In this document: positions 43,627 to 52,788 of the stretch, piece after piece | How positions within the stretch are numbered: position 1 is the stretch's first letter | How the letters are laid out: every line of letters begins with the position of its first letter | Assembly: GCA_964621905.1 (NCBI GenBank) | Contig: CAZUNG010000003.1 | Span: forward strand, 62,001 to 126,000 | DNA: 64,000 nucleotides | Direction of reading: 5' to 3' | DNA from: Ruminococcus_G sp964621905 | GTDB taxonomy: Bacteria > Bacillota > Clostridia > Lachnospirales > Lachnospiraceae | Notes under the pieces: generated by a model | The model's input: the letters and a program-made list of their open reading frames with translations, nothing else | Told to the model about the DNA's origin: nothing | Databases searched by the model: none | Program-made: the position numbers and the translations under genes

Positions 43627-44496
43627 TTACATCTTAAAACCGGCGGGATCAAAGAACTTGCGGAACATGGCAGGTGTCACTTCGACGTCCTTTTTAAATG
43701 CCCGGATAAAATTTGAGGTGTTGGAGAAGCCGCACTGTGCGGCGATGCTGTCTACAGTTTCGTGAGTGCTGCTTAAGAGTTCCCGGGCGTGCTGCATCCG
43801 CACATTGAACAGATATTCGTGGGGAGAAAACCCCGTCTCATCGCGGAATGTTCTGGAAAAATGAAACTTGCTGAGAGCCGCCTGACTGGCAATTTCTTCA
43901 ACACTGAGCGGTTCGTGAAAATGGTTTCGGATATATTGTAAAGCGTCTGCGATCGGCGGGCTCACTGCTTTTTTCTCCTGAGAGGCAAGGGCGCTTAACA
44001 GACCGTAAATCAGGCTGGAGAGCTTATGATCGTCTGCATGGCCGGTTCTCAGTTCTTTCAGAATATAGTGAAAAGACATGGCGGCATCCGATGCTCCGGG
44101 ATACAGGGCGCCATTCTGCTCGTAAAGCATTTCGCAGAGTTCCTCGGAGATATTGCCGTTAAAGTGGAAATACTGGAATTTCACGCGCTTTTCGGCCCAG
44201 TAATGATTCCGGACATGACAGTCCAGCAGGACAATATCTCCCGATCGGGCAGTGAAATTCTGACCGCGATATTCAAAATGAAGTTCACCTTCCAGGATGT
44301 GAAACAGAATATAAAAATTCAGATAATGACGCAGTACCCGGTATGGCGGGATGCAGATGTACTCGCTTGCCCACAGGATACAGAACAAATGATTTTTCGC
44401 AAATTGTGATGGTGTCTGGAAATAAGGTCCCTTTTTATGCACGATTCCCTTTTCGCCCGGGATCAGACCTTCGTCAGGTATTTTTTTAATCTCCAT
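43627..44496 (-). CDS. AraC family regulator, paralogue 2
   Basis: A 289-residue regulator with the same layout as paralogue 1: a cupin domain with YRGQNFTARSGDIVLLDCHVRNHYWAE, and a double helix-turn-helix with LSVEEIASQAALSKFHFSRTFR and DSIAAQCGFSNTSNFIRAFKK, ending VTPAMFRKFFDPAGFKM. The intact C-terminus provides the model used to judge the broken third paralogue. It is divergent from the UroD-family gene, and the motif at 44521-44571 lies between them. It would be expected to activate that gene. Confidence 0.93.
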   Translation of the reverse strand: MEIKKIPDEGLIPGEKGIVHKKGPYFQTPSQFAKNHLFCILWASEYICIPPYRVLRHYLNFYILFHILEGELHFEYRGQNFTARSGDIVLLDCHVRNHYWAEKRVKFQYFHFNGNISEELCEMLYEQNGALYPGASDAAMSFHYILKELRTGHADDHKLSSLIYGLLSALASQEKKAVSPPIADALQYIRNHFHEPLSVEEIASQAALSKFHFSRTFRDETGFSPHEYLFNVRMQHARELLSSTHETVDSIAAQCGFSNTSNFIRAFKKDVEVTPAMFRKFFDPAGFKM

Positions 44497-44520
44497 AAAG
44501 TCATTCCTTTCAGCACAAAA

Positions 44521-44571
44521 TGAATATTATGCAGCATATGCGGACAGTGAAAATCCTTAATTTATAGTATA
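44521..44571 (+). promoter_or_regulatory. Shared AraC operator-promoter, copy B
   Basis: Box TGAATATT (44521-44528), GCA (44534-44536), AGTGAAAAT (44546-44554) and -10-like TAGTATA (44565-44571). The offsets are the same as in copies A and C. Copies A and B are identical over TGAATATT, AGCA and AGTGAAAAT. Box 1 lies 25 bases from the AraC start. Confidence 0.7.
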
Positions 44572-44643
44572 TATTATAGGCATAGAGAAAACAAGAAGGT
44601 GCAGCAGACAAAGAAATGTTTTGAGGAAAAGGAGAAAGAGATT

Positions 44644-45900
44644 ATGACGTCAAAAGAGAGAGTAAGAGCATCATTTGAACACAGACAGCCGGACAAGGTA
44701 GCGGTGGATTTTGGAGGTATGAGCTGCTCTATGATCAATGCGGTGGTGCTGAAACAGCTCAGAGAGTATTATGGCCTGGAAAAACGCCTGCCGAAGATCA
44801 ATGATATGTCTACAATGACTGCATTTGTTGAGCCGGACCTGCAGGAGTGCATGGGTGTTGATGTTCAGCAGCTTTACAACTATGGCGATACATATGGACA
44901 TATCAATACGGACTGGAAGGAATGGTCATACCGCGGAGAGACCGTTCTGATTCCGAGCAATGCAACGGTCAGAGAAGATGGAAACGGCGGATACTATGTA
45001 TATCCGGAGGGTGATGACAGTGTGGAACCGAGCGGCCATCTGCCGGCAAACGGCTTTTATTTTGACAATCTGACCCGTACGCCTGAGTTTGATGAGGACG
45101 AAGCTGATGCTGCTGACAACGCTGCAGATTACATGGAAGTTTCAGACGCACAGATTGCATATCACAAAAAAGTTCTGGAAGAAGTGAAAGGAAACGAACG
45201 CGCGATCCAGGTGGGACCGTGTTACTCCGGACTTGGCGATGCCAACAACATTCCGGGACCGAATCTGAAACATCCCAAGGGAATCCGTGACATCTCTGAA
45301 TGGTATATGGCTCCGCTTCTGTACCCGGAATATGTAGAAGAAGTCTTTGAACGCGGAACCGATATTGCGATTCAGAACTTCAAAAAGTATTGGGATGCAT
45401 TTGGCTCTGATATTGATATTCTGTTTATCTGCGGAACTGACTTTGGAACTCAGAGAGGGCCGTTCATGGACCCGGAAGTATTCAAAGAGTTTTACCTGCC
45501 TTATTATAAAAAGATGAACGACTGGGTTCATGAAAACACGACATGGAAGACGCTGAAACACTCCTGCGGAGGTATTTTCCCGATTCTTCCTTATCTGATT
45601 GAGAGTGGATTTGACGCCGTCAATCCGGTACAGTGCTCTGCGGAGGGCATGGATCCTCAGAAACTGAAAGATACGTACGGAAAAGATATCGTCTTCTGGG
45701 GCGGCGGTGTGGATACACAGAGAGTCCTGCCGTTCGGAACACCGGAAGAAGTACGTGAGCAGGTTTTAGAGAGACTGGATATCTTCTCCAAAGACGGCGG
45801 ATACATCTGCAATACGATTCATAATATCCAGGCAAACACACCAATTCCAAATATCGTAGCTATGGTTGATGCGATCAAAGAATTTAATGGTGACAAATAA
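44644..45900 (+). CDS. UroD/MtaA-like methyltransferase family protein
   Basis: A 418-residue protein of the uroporphyrinogen decarboxylase superfamily, but not a haem enzyme by context: no porphyrin genes are near and it sits in a sugar cluster. It carries HSCGG (His-x-Cys) and, 81 residues after that Cys, a second Cys in GYICNT. This His-x-Cys...Cys layout is the zinc site of MtaA-type corrinoid methyltransferases, where zinc activates a thiol. So methyl transfer is likelier than decarboxylation (inference). No corrinoid protein gene lies in the window. ATG 44644 follows AAAGGAGA; an open frame runs back to 44599. Divergent from AraC paralogue 2. Such genes are widespread in gut sugar clusters with unproven function. 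Confidence 0.78.
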   Translation: MTSKERVRASFEHRQPDKVAVDFGGMSCSMINAVVLKQLREYYGLEKRLPKINDMSTMTAFVEPDLQECMGVDVQQLYNYGDTYGHINTDWKEWSYRGETVLIPSNATVREDGNGGYYVYPEGDDSVEPSGHLPANGFYFDNLTRTPEFDEDEADAADNAADYMEVSDAQIAYHKKVLEEVKGNERAIQVGPCYSGLGDANNIPGPNLKHPKGIRDISEWYMAPLLYPEYVEEVFERGTDIAIQNFKKYWDAFGSDIDILFICGTDFGTQRGPFMDPEVFKEFYLPYYKKMNDWVHENTTWKTLKHSCGGIFPILPYLIESGFDAVNPVQCSAEGMDPQKLKDTYGKDIVFWGGGVDTQRVLPFGTPEEVREQVLERLDIFSKDGGYICNTIHNIQANTPIPNIVAMVDAIKEFNGDK

Positions 45901-45934
45901 ATAAAATTAAGATTTTATCTTAAACCTTCTTGAT

Positions 45935-45979
45935 AAGAGGTGTTCGGAAAGAGTATACTTTTTCTGAACACCTCTTTAT
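45935..45979 (+). terminator. Rho-independent terminator
   Basis: AAGAGGTGTTC (45935-45945) pairs with GAACACCTCTT (45966-45976), extended by GAAA/TTTC inside, followed by TATT. Ends the UroD-family gene. Confidence 0.8.
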
Positions 45980-46037
45980 TACCTGGAAAAGTGTTGTCTG
46001 CGGACAGCAGGATCGGAGATGGGGAAGGAGCTGCCAG

Positions 46038-46916
46038 ATGTATTTGTCAGAGACAAACCGAAAAATTGCAGAACTGTTTGAGGGCGGACAGCTGCCGACG
46101 ATGGTCTATATCAGCAAACAGAGTTATGAACGAAAAAGAATTTTAAGATCGCTTCACAGGCATGATTCCATCTGTGAACTTCTGCTTATATACAGAGGAG
46201 AGGGAAGTTATCAGGTGGAAGGAGAACATTATCCGCTGAAGGAAGGCAGCCTGGTCTACTATAACCAGGGGGATCTGCATGAGGTCGTGTCGGGGTCGGA
46301 TCATGAGATTGGTTCTTACTGTATTGGCATCACAAATCTTCAGAGAAAAGGTCTGCCCAGAAATCATCTGGTGAAGAAAGGAGGACCTTATGTATGTCAG
46401 ACAGACAACCTGTTTCCGATGTTGAAATCAATGTGTGAGCAGATGTATGAGCTGGAAGGTGCAGATGAGGAAGGGCGTCTTGTTGCGCAGCTTCAGTGTG
46501 CATCGTTTCTTGTGATGACGAGCCGTCTGAAGAGCTTTCCAACAGTGGCTGCAAAGCGGACATCCGAGGAACAGAATGTACTCCGGATCCGGGACTATCT
46601 GAATCAGCATTTTACAGAGAATCTGACACTGGACATGGCTGCAAGAGAGCTGGGATATTCTGCGACCTATGTGTCACACATTTTTAAAAACAGTACGGGG
46701 CAGACACCCATTCAATATGTGATACGGCGCCGTGTCGGGCTGGCACAGACACTTCTCATATCAACTGATTTTTCTGCAACACAGATTGCAACGATGGTGG
46801 GGTATGATAACACCAATTACTTCAGTACGCTGTTTGCGAAAACTGTGGGTATGACCCCGATACGGTACCGCCAGCTTTACAAAGAAGAGATGAAAGGAAC
46901 GAACAATCAATCCTGA
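46038..46916 (+). CDS. AraC family regulator with cupin domain (distinct subtype)
   Basis: A 292-residue regulator. The N-terminal cupin (about 15-160) has LHRHDSICELLLIYRGEGSY and LKEGSLVYYNQGDLHEV. The C-terminal double helix-turn-helix (about 190-285) has LTLDMAARELGYSATYVSHIFK and SATQIATMVGYDNTNYFSTLFAK. It differs from the three paralogues in its N-terminal half and its orientation. ATG 46038 follows GGAAGGAG; the open frame runs back to 45930 through a terminator and is not used. It precedes the isomerase-dehydrogenase pair on the same strand and may regulate it. Confidence 0.92.
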   Translation: MYLSETNRKIAELFEGGQLPTMVYISKQSYERKRILRSLHRHDSICELLLIYRGEGSYQVEGEHYPLKEGSLVYYNQGDLHEVVSGSDHEIGSYCIGITNLQRKGLPRNHLVKKGGPYVCQTDNLFPMLKSMCEQMYELEGADEEGRLVAQLQCASFLVMTSRLKSFPTVAAKRTSEEQNVLRIRDYLNQHFTENLTLDMAARELGYSATYVSHIFKNSTGQTPIQYVIRRRVGLAQTLLISTDFSATQIATMVGYDNTNYFSTLFAKTVGMTPIRYRQLYKEEMKGTNNQS

Positions 46917-46929
46917 CAGAGATATATGT

Positions 46930-46973
46930 AAGTACTGTCTTTGGCATAAGTTTGCCGGGACAGTACTTTTTTA
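46930..46973 (+). terminator. Rho-independent terminator
   Basis: AAGTACTGTC (46930-46939) pairs perfectly with GACAGTACTT (46959-46968), with inner GGCA/TGCC, followed by TTTTA. Confidence 0.85.
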
Positions 46974-47147
46974 TGCTGCAGTCTCCATGACAGGATAGTG
47001 GAGTATCTTCTGAATCCAGAAAAGAAATATGCGGGAAATGGCTTGCTGGATGAAAAAATATTTACAAAATTGTGAAGGTAAAAAAATATTAAGATGTTAT
47101 AATGGAAGTTAGAAAGAGCAGATAAGTACAGATACAGGAGGGCTAAA

Positions 47148-48077
47148 ATGATGCAGATGAATATTTGCGGGGCTCCCTGCTGCTGGGGGGTGGATGACGT
47201 GAAAAATCCCTTTCTTCCACCATGGCAGCGGGTGCTGAAAGAAGCAGGAGAAGCAGGCTATCGGGCGATTGAACTGGGACCGTATGGTTACCTTCCGGCA
47301 GATGCCGGGATTGTCTCTGATGAACTGACGAAAAACGGACTTTCGATCGTAGCAGGAACAATCTTTGATGATCTGCTAAACGAAGGGAATTATGAAAACG
47401 TGCTGAGACAGACAGACGAAATCTGTTCTCTGATAACGAAGCTGCCATTGCTTCCGACGTATGAAGGACAGCATTTTCCGACGCCGTATCTGACGGTGAT
47501 GGACTGGGGGCACGATGAGCGTGATTATACTGCAGGACATTCAGACCGGGCACCGCGTCTTTCCGACGCAGATTGGCTGGTGATGATAAAACACATAAAA
47601 GGAATCTGTGAGAAAGCGGCGGAATATGGGGTGCGCCCTGTAATTCATCCACATGCGGGCGGCTATCTTGAGTTTGCAGATGAAATTGAAGCGCTCGTAA
47701 GGGATATTCCCTATAAGACAGCGGGTCTGTGTCTGGATACCGGACATTTGTATTATTCGGGAATGGACCCGTGCGAGTGGCTGGAAAGATACTCGCACCG
47801 CCTGGACTACGTACATTTTAAAGATGTCAATGAGAGCGTATACAGGGAAGTTCTGGGAGAACATATCCGATTTTTTGAAGGCTGCGCAAGAGGTTCGATG
47901 TGTCCGATCGGCAGAGGAACACTGGACTATCCGGGGATACAGCGGACATTGGAGAAAATCGGATACAGCGGATACATAACGATTGAACAGGAGCGTGATC
48001 CGCGTAATTCGGACACGAGTCTGAGGGATGTAAAAGCAAGTGTCAGTTATCTGAAAAGCGTTGGATATCACATATAA
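47148..48077 (+). CDS. Sugar phosphate isomerase/epimerase, IolE-like
   Basis: A 309-residue TIM-barrel protein of the xylose isomerase-like family. The start MQMNICGAPCCWGVDD and the segments FPTPYLTVMDWGHDERDY, VIHPHAGGYLEF, CLDTGHLYY and YVHFKDVN carry the metal-binding Glu, Asp and His pattern. It is most like inosose dehydratase (IolE) in my judgement, so 2-keto-myo-inositol dehydration is a possible role, but other sugar acids or keto sugars cannot be excluded. GAGGG precedes ATG 47148 (a second ATG follows at once). It is 24 bases upstream of an oxidoreductase gene, so they form a pair. Confidence 0.82.
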   Translation: MMQMNICGAPCCWGVDDVKNPFLPPWQRVLKEAGEAGYRAIELGPYGYLPADAGIVSDELTKNGLSIVAGTIFDDLLNEGNYENVLRQTDEICSLITKLPLLPTYEGQHFPTPYLTVMDWGHDERDYTAGHSDRAPRLSDADWLVMIKHIKGICEKAAEYGVRPVIHPHAGGYLEFADEIEALVRDIPYKTAGLCLDTGHLYYSGMDPCEWLERYSHRLDYVHFKDVNESVYREVLGEHIRFFEGCARGSMCPIGRGTLDYPGIQRTLEKIGYSGYITIEQERDPRNSDTSLRDVKASVSYLKSVGYHI

Positions 48078-48101
48078 AAAGAATAAAGGAGGAATAATTC
48101 T

Positions 48102-49265
48102 ATGTATTACGGTGAAAAAAGAATAGAAGACCCCATTCGCTGGGCAATGGTGGGAGGCGGCAGAGGAAGCCAGATCGGGTATATCCACCGTTCGTCAGCA
48201 CTGAGAGACTTTCAGTTTGATCTGGTTGCCGGAGCCTTTGATATTGATCCCGAACGTGGGAAAGATTTTGGCAAAATGCTGCATGTAGACCCGGACAGAT
48301 GTTATCCGGATTACCAAACGATGTTTGCGGCAGAGGCCGGCCGGCCGGATGGTATCCAGGCAGTTTCTGTTGCAACACCGAACGGGACACATTTTGAGAT
48401 TACCAGGGCGGCACTGAATGCTGGACTGCATGTTGTATGCGAAAAACCACTGTGTTTTACGACGGAAGAAGCAAAAGAGCTGGAAGCACTGGCGGCGGAA
48501 AAGAATAAGATTGTAGGGGTGACATACGGATATGCCGGACATCAGATGATAGAAGAAGCGCGCCGGTTGATACAAAAAGGTGTCCTTGGTGATATCCGGA
48601 TCGTCAATATGCAGTTTTCGCACGGGTTCCACAACGTGGCGGTGGAAAATACAACGGCATCCACAAAGTGGAGAGTCAATCCGAAAACTGCAGGTCCGTC
48701 CTATGTACTGGGGGATCTTGGAACACATCCGCTTTATCTGTCTGAAGTGATGCTTCCGGATATGAAAGTGGAACGTCTGATGTGCAGCAGGCAGTCTTTT
48801 GTGAAATCAAGGGCGCCGCTCGAAGATAACTCCATGACAGTGATGGAATATAATAATGGTGCAGTCGGCTACGTATGGTCCTGCTGTGTTAACTGCGGAT
48901 CCATGCATGGGCAGAAGATACGTGTCATCGGCGAAAAGGCGTCTCTGGAGTGGTGGGATGAACATCCGAATCAGCTGACGCTGGAGGTACAGGGGGAGCC
49001 GGTGCGTGTGCTGGAGCGCGGCATGGGATATCTGGAACCGTCAGCGCTTGAGGACGACCGCATCGGCGGCGGTCATCCGGAAGGATTGTTTGAGGCGTGG
49101 AGTAACCTGTACAGCCGTTTTGCACGTGCTATGGACGCTGCTGACAGAGGGGAAAATGTTGAATTCTGGTATCCGGATATTCATGCAGGTGTAGAGGGCG
49201 TCCGATGGGTGGAAAACTGTGTGCGGTCCGCGGACAATGGATCAGCCTGGGTGGACTACGAATAG
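48102..49265 (+). CDS. Gfo/Idh/MocA family oxidoreductase
   Basis: A 387-residue NAD(P)-dependent sugar or cyclitol dehydrogenase. The Rossmann start WAMVGGGRGSQIGYIHR, the VATPNGTHFEIT segment and CEKPLCFTTEEAK with the catalytic lysine-proline are typical. The C-terminal half is the family substrate domain (GDLGTHPLYLSEVML). AGGAGGAAT lies before the ATG. It is the second gene of the pair with the IolE-like isomerase. It converges with the 3' remnant of AraC paralogue 3, whose stop codon lies only 3 bases beyond its own stop. Confidence 0.92.
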   Translation: MYYGEKRIEDPIRWAMVGGGRGSQIGYIHRSSALRDFQFDLVAGAFDIDPERGKDFGKMLHVDPDRCYPDYQTMFAAEAGRPDGIQAVSVATPNGTHFEITRAALNAGLHVVCEKPLCFTTEEAKELEALAAEKNKIVGVTYGYAGHQMIEEARRLIQKGVLGDIRIVNMQFSHGFHNVAVENTTASTKWRVNPKTAGPSYVLGDLGTHPLYLSEVMLPDMKVERLMCSRQSFVKSRAPLEDNSMTVMEYNNGAVGYVWSCCVNCGSMHGQKIRVIGEKASLEWWDEHPNQLTLEVQGEPVRVLERGMGYLEPSALEDDRIGGGHPEGLFEAWSNLYSRFARAMDAADRGENVEFWYPDIHAGVEGVRWVENCVRSADNGSAWVDYE

Positions 49266-49267
49266 TA

Positions 49268-49310
49268 TTATAACGGGGATTCAAAAAACTTACGGAAAGA
49301 GGCTGGCGTT
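49268..49310 (-). pseudogene. Severed 3' end of AraC paralogue 3
   Basis: On the minus strand this reads TPASFRKFFESPL and a stop (49268-49270). It matches the C-terminal TPAMFRKFFDP of the other two paralogues. The rest of the gene is at 62174-62987 on the far side of the inserted element. Rejoining at the TT of 49309-49310 and 62174-62175 gives the unbroken codons GGC-ATA-ACG-CCA, that is Gly-Ile-Thr-Pro, in frame. This fragment cannot be expressed as a protein by itself. Confidence 0.9.
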
Positions 49311-49338
49311 GGGGCACCCTCCGTAAGGAAGGTGCTCC
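49311..49338. repeat. Left end repeat of the element
   Basis: Begins right after the TT. GGGGCACC (49311-49318) is an imperfect inverted repeat of GGTGCTCC (49331-49338). CGTAAGGAAG starts 11 bases inward of the TT. The right end has the same element at the same distance on the other strand. Probable recombinase binding site. Confidence 0.8.
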
Positions 49339-49378
49339 AAGGCTTTTGTATCTTAAATTAAAAATTGTTGTGTTGAAG

Positions 49379-49407
49379 CGGTATAGCCTGTTGGCTATGC
49401 CGTTTTT
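49379..49407 (+). terminator. Terminator near the left end
   Basis: CGGTATAGCC (49379-49388) pairs with GGCTATGCCG (49393-49402), 4-base loop, then TTTTT. It faces transcripts entering from the left flank and overlaps the stop of the recombinase gene. Confidence 0.65.
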
Positions 49408-51068
49408 GCTTTGTTGCGTTCCCGTTCTTCTAAATGCTCTTGAAACGCATTTTCCATTTCTTCGGGACTGAGTTCCCTTAAAATGCCAACGCCGTTGTAG
49501 TAAATATCCATCAACTGAACACGCTTTCCGTCAAGGTATCTCGGTGCATACACGATAATCCTGTCGATAAACTCGTGTATCAGTTCGGGCGTGAGTTCCT
49601 TGAGTTCGGTAATCTTCTTTACCTTGTCAATGAATTTTTGCAGGCTCTCGGTCTTGTCCGTTTCAGTTTCGAGATAATTTTCCATTTCGGGAATACCTGC
49701 CTTTAAGCGTTGTTGTTCTTCCACGTAAGATATTGAAAGAGTCGCATAGCGTTCATCAGATATTTTACCGATAGCGTTATCCTCATAGATTTTCTGTATT
49801 AGACTGTCAATCTCATCAATACGCTTTTTTGCCTTGTTCAGTTCACGGCGTTTCTGTGCAAGTTCTTTCTTTTTGTCATCGCTGTAACATTCCATCTGCT
49901 TGCGGGCAAACTCTTTTTCAAAGGCTTGCACATTTAAGAGGATTCGCCGCATACTTTCCAACACTGTCTCCGTTACAACTTTTTCTCGGATATAGTGGGC
50001 GGAACACACTTCGGAATTTTTGCGGTAAGCGGAACAAAAGAAATATGCCTGTTCCCGTTTGTAGTTGTTTGTCACACTGTAATACAGTTTCTCTCCGCAA
50101 TCCGCACAGTATAGCAGTCCTGAAAACGGACTGACAATTCCGCTTTTGGTCGGTCTGCGGCGGTGCTGTCGGAGTTCCTGCGCCAACTCAAATACCTCTC
50201 GTTCAATAATGGCAGGGTGGGTATTCGGGAAGATTTTCCATTCCTCCTGAGGTCTTTCAATCTTCGTTTTGTTCTTGAAAGACTTGGTTGTGCTTCGGAA
50301 ATTGACCGTATCCCCACAGTATTCCTGCTTAGCAAGAACATCTGCAATGGTTGCTGAACACCAGTTAAACGCTCTTTCAGGCGGCTTGCCGCAATTCCTT
50401 CCGATACTGTTCCAATACTCCGTGGGAGTCATAACCTTGTCGGCTTTCAGCTTCTTGGCGATCTGCGTTGGTCCGAAACCGTCAACGCATAGAGCAAAGA
50501 TTCTTCGTACCACTTTGGCAGCTTCCTCGTCAATCATCCATTTCTTTTTATCATCGGGATTTTTCATATACCCGAACGGTGGATTTGTTGTTAGAGGAAC
50601 GCCTGACATACCCTTGCTCCTAAAGACATTGCGTACCTTTTGGCTTGTGTTTTTAGCGTGCCATTCGTTGAATAAGTCCTGCATAGGAACAAGGTCACTG
50701 ATACCTTTTGCGGTGTCGATATTGTCCATTATGGCGATATATCGTACTCCTAAACTGTCAAAACCTTCTTCTAATAACTGACCGACAACCAAGCGGTTAC
50801 GACCGAGACGGGAATGGTCTTTGACAATCAGCGTGCCAATCAAGCCCTTTTCCGCAAGTGCCATTATCTCAGTAAAGGCAGGTCTTGCAAAAGTTGTACC
50901 CGACCAACCGTCGTCAATAAATACACGGGGATTTGGAAAGCCGTTATCTTTTGCGTATTTCTCAAGTATGGATTGCTGATTTTTAATGCTGCCTGAAGCA
51001 CCTTCCTGCTCATCATCACGAGACAAGCGACAGTACAAGGCAGTTATCTTTTCTGACTGTTTATTCAT
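49395..51068 (-). CDS. Large serine recombinase (TnpX-like)
   Basis: A 557-residue site-specific recombinase. The catalytic domain (about 8-150) has the serine in YCRLSRDDE and DHSRLGRNR. A recombinase domain (about 160-270) follows, then a zinc ribbon with CADCGEK and a later Cys pair, a coiled coil and a DUF4368-like tail. It excises and inserts the element through a 2-base staggered cut. ATG 51068 follows AAAGGAGAA on the minus strand; the ORF runs back to 51083. It is the gene nearest the left end and points toward it, as in other elements of this type. Confidence 0.93.
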   Translation of the reverse strand: MNKQSEKITALYCRLSRDDEQEGASGSIKNQQSILEKYAKDNGFPNPRVFIDDGWSGTTFARPAFTEIMALAEKGLIGTLIVKDHSRLGRNRLVVGQLLEEGFDSLGVRYIAIMDNIDTAKGISDLVPMQDLFNEWHAKNTSQKVRNVFRSKGMSGVPLTTNPPFGYMKNPDDKKKWMIDEEAAKVVRRIFALCVDGFGPTQIAKKLKADKVMTPTEYWNSIGRNCGKPPERAFNWCSATIADVLAKQEYCGDTVNFRSTTKSFKNKTKIERPQEEWKIFPNTHPAIIEREVFELAQELRQHRRRPTKSGIVSPFSGLLYCADCGEKLYYSVTNNYKREQAYFFCSAYRKNSEVCSAHYIREKVVTETVLESMRRILLNVQAFEKEFARKQMECYSDDKKKELAQKRRELNKAKKRIDEIDSLIQKIYEDNAIGKISDERYATLSISYVEEQQRLKAGIPEMENYLETETDKTESLQKFIDKVKKITELKELTPELIHEFIDRIIVYAPRYLDGKRVQLMDIYYNGVGILRELSPEEMENAFQEHLEERERNKAKTA

Positions 51069-51172
51069 AGTTCTCCTTTCCACAGCCAGATATGATAGGA
51101 TTTGTAGGTGTACCTATAATACCATATCGGCTGTAATTATTCAACGCTTTAATGCGGTAAACTTAATGTTTT

Positions 51173-51433
51173 CTACTCTTTTTTCAGGACAATGCGTTCC
51201 ACTTTTTCGGTGATGTTCTCGCCTGCGTTTTCTTTGAAATAGGCTCTGACTGCATAGAGCGTACCGTCTATCTCTTTTACAAAGTTCAGCGGCTCAAGAT
51301 ACATACTCTGCCGAAACCACGCTATACGCTCTTCTTTGGAAAGGGTGGCAAGGTGGTCGGTTATCTCATCGAGCAGTGTATAAATCTCTCCAGTTCTCTC
51401 TATGGTATTGCCCTGATTATCTACATACATCAT
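51173..51433 (-). CDS. TnpW-like small transposon-encoded protein
   Basis: An 86-residue protein. The C-terminal FVKEIDGTLYAVRAYFKENAGENITEKVERIVL fits the pattern of the short TnpW family known from Tn4451-type elements (GTxYxVxxxF then ExxxxKxxR). The N-terminal half (ETGEIYTLLDEITDH-like) is extra. Function is unknown. Its start overlaps the relaxase stop by 4 bases, so it is made with the mobilization genes. The TnpW name is tentative. Confidence 0.6.
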   Translation of the reverse strand: MMYVDNQGNTIERTGEIYTLLDEITDHLATLSKEERIAWFRQSMYLEPLNFVKEIDGTLYAVRAYFKENAGENITEKVERIVLKKE

Positions 51434-52788
51434 CGTGCGTCACGCTCCCTTCTCTGTGATTTTCTGTTCTGTTCAGCTTCTTTTGCCCTGTATTCGTTGG
51501 CATAGAGTAAATCGGTTTTCTCCTGTATTTTAAGAGACCGTTCTTCAATCCCCTTGTTCAGTTTCAGTTGCTTTCGCAGTTCCGTTATCCGTTCGGTAAC
51601 GCCTGTTTTTTCCTCTCGTAAGGTTTCTTTTTCGGCTGGTGAGGCTCTGCGGATTTTGTTTTGCAGTTTGGTGCGGTAGGAAATCAGCTTGTCCATTTCG
51701 CCCTGCAACTTGTCTCTGTCTGCATACAAATCATCAAAGGTTTCAATCCCGTATTTGCCCATATACCGCACCTGTTCTGAAAACATCTCAAGCTTTCTTA
51801 AATCTTCTTTGAGATATGGACTTGTCGGTTTGTATTCCGTGTTCTTCGGCAGAACGCCTAACAGATAACAATAGTGGAGATACAGTTTGTAGATGTGGCT
51901 CGTCTTTTGAAAAGGCTGAAACCAATCCCGCAAATCCTGCGGCATTTGCGGCGGATAATTGATTGTCGCTCTGCGGTTGCCGAAGGAAGCGTATGCACCC
52001 ATTGTCCTTTGGATATTTTCAGGCGTCCATCTTTTGTCCAGCGTATCAAGCCTTGTGAAATGCTCGTACTGTGGCAATCGTATTTTCCAATGCTTGCCTG
52101 TAAAGTCTGTAATATATCCTTTTCGCCGCAGATACTCCTCCATATAGTAGGGGCGGCGGCTAAAATTGATGGCTTCTTTTACATCTTCCCGATAAACATT
52201 GTATCTTGTCGGCTTGCCGCTTTTCTCATCCAGCCATACCTGTCTCGACGGTGCTTTACAAGGATTTTCTATGACCGATAAGCCGTGTTCCCGGCAGATC
52301 CGGTCGGAAACATCACGGAGTTTTCTCTGCTCTGATTTGGAATAGTTGTATTTCTTCCCGTCCAAAAAAGAAACCGAATTGAAGCAGAAATGATTATGAA
52401 GATGGTCTTTATCAAGGTGGGTAGTGACGATGATCTGATACTTGTCGCCCCACATTTCCTTTGCGGTCTGCAAGCCGATTTGGTGCGCCTTTTCGGGCGT
52501 AACCTCATCGGGCTTGAAACTTTGATAACCGTGCCAAGCGATATAACCATTTTCTTTACCGTACTGCTTTTTCGTTAAAATCATCTGTTGTAACGCAATC
52601 TCTTTTAGACAGTTGATAGCGGAAACATATTCGCCCTGCTCGGTGGCTTCGGGGCGGCTGACATAGGAAAACACATCCCACAATGGTTGTAAGTTGGGAT
52701 TGTCTGCTCTTGTCTTTTCAGGATTTTCTACATAGGCAATGAGGTCTTTTAGTCTGCCTTCGATATGCCAAAGAGAAGTGGTAGCCAT
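51430..52788 (-). CDS. MobP-type relaxase
   Basis: A 452-residue relaxase/mobilization nuclease of the VirD2/MobP kind. The metal-binding histidine motif is HLDKDHLHNHFCFN (about residues 124-137). The likely catalytic tyrosine is in the N-terminal region IAYVENPEKT (Y19). A long charged C-terminal region, probably coiled coil, follows. It would nick oriT and pilot the strand into a recipient through a helper's type IV secretion pore. Its start overlaps the mobC stop by one base. No coupling protein is encoded nearby. Confidence 0.9.
   Translation of the reverse strand: MATTSLWHIEGRLKDLIAYVENPEKTRADNPNLQPLWDVFSYVSRPEATEQGEYVSAINCLKEIALQQMILTKKQYGKENGYIAWHGYQSFKPDEVTPEKAHQIGLQTAKEMWGDKYQIIVTTHLDKDHLHNHFCFNSVSFLDGKKYNYSKSEQRKLRDVSDRICREHGLSVIENPCKAPSRQVWLDEKSGKPTRYNVYREDVKEAINFSRRPYYMEEYLRRKGYITDFTGKHWKIRLPQYEHFTRLDTLDKRWTPENIQRTMGAYASFGNRRATINYPPQMPQDLRDWFQPFQKTSHIYKLYLHYCYLLGVLPKNTEYKPTSPYLKEDLRKLEMFSEQVRYMGKYGIETFDDLYADRDKLQGEMDKLISYRTKLQNKIRRASPAEKETLREEKTGVTERITELRKQLKLNKGIEERSLKIQEKTDLLYANEYRAKEAEQNRKSQRRERDAR

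Noticed and set aside
45930..46037. N-terminal extension of the AraC gene at 46038
   Set aside because: It would be translated through the terminator at 45935-45979 and lacks a ribosome site.
47060..47110. Possible fourth copy of the AraC operator before the IolE-like gene
   Set aside because: A TTGTGAAGG is present, but the TGAATATT box and GCA are absent and the TATAAT (47099-47104) is at another distance.
49268..49310. Left flank as a target-site duplication from a DDE transposase
   Set aside because: Only two bases are shared between junctions and the enzyme is a serine recombinase, which leaves a 2-base core and no longer duplication.
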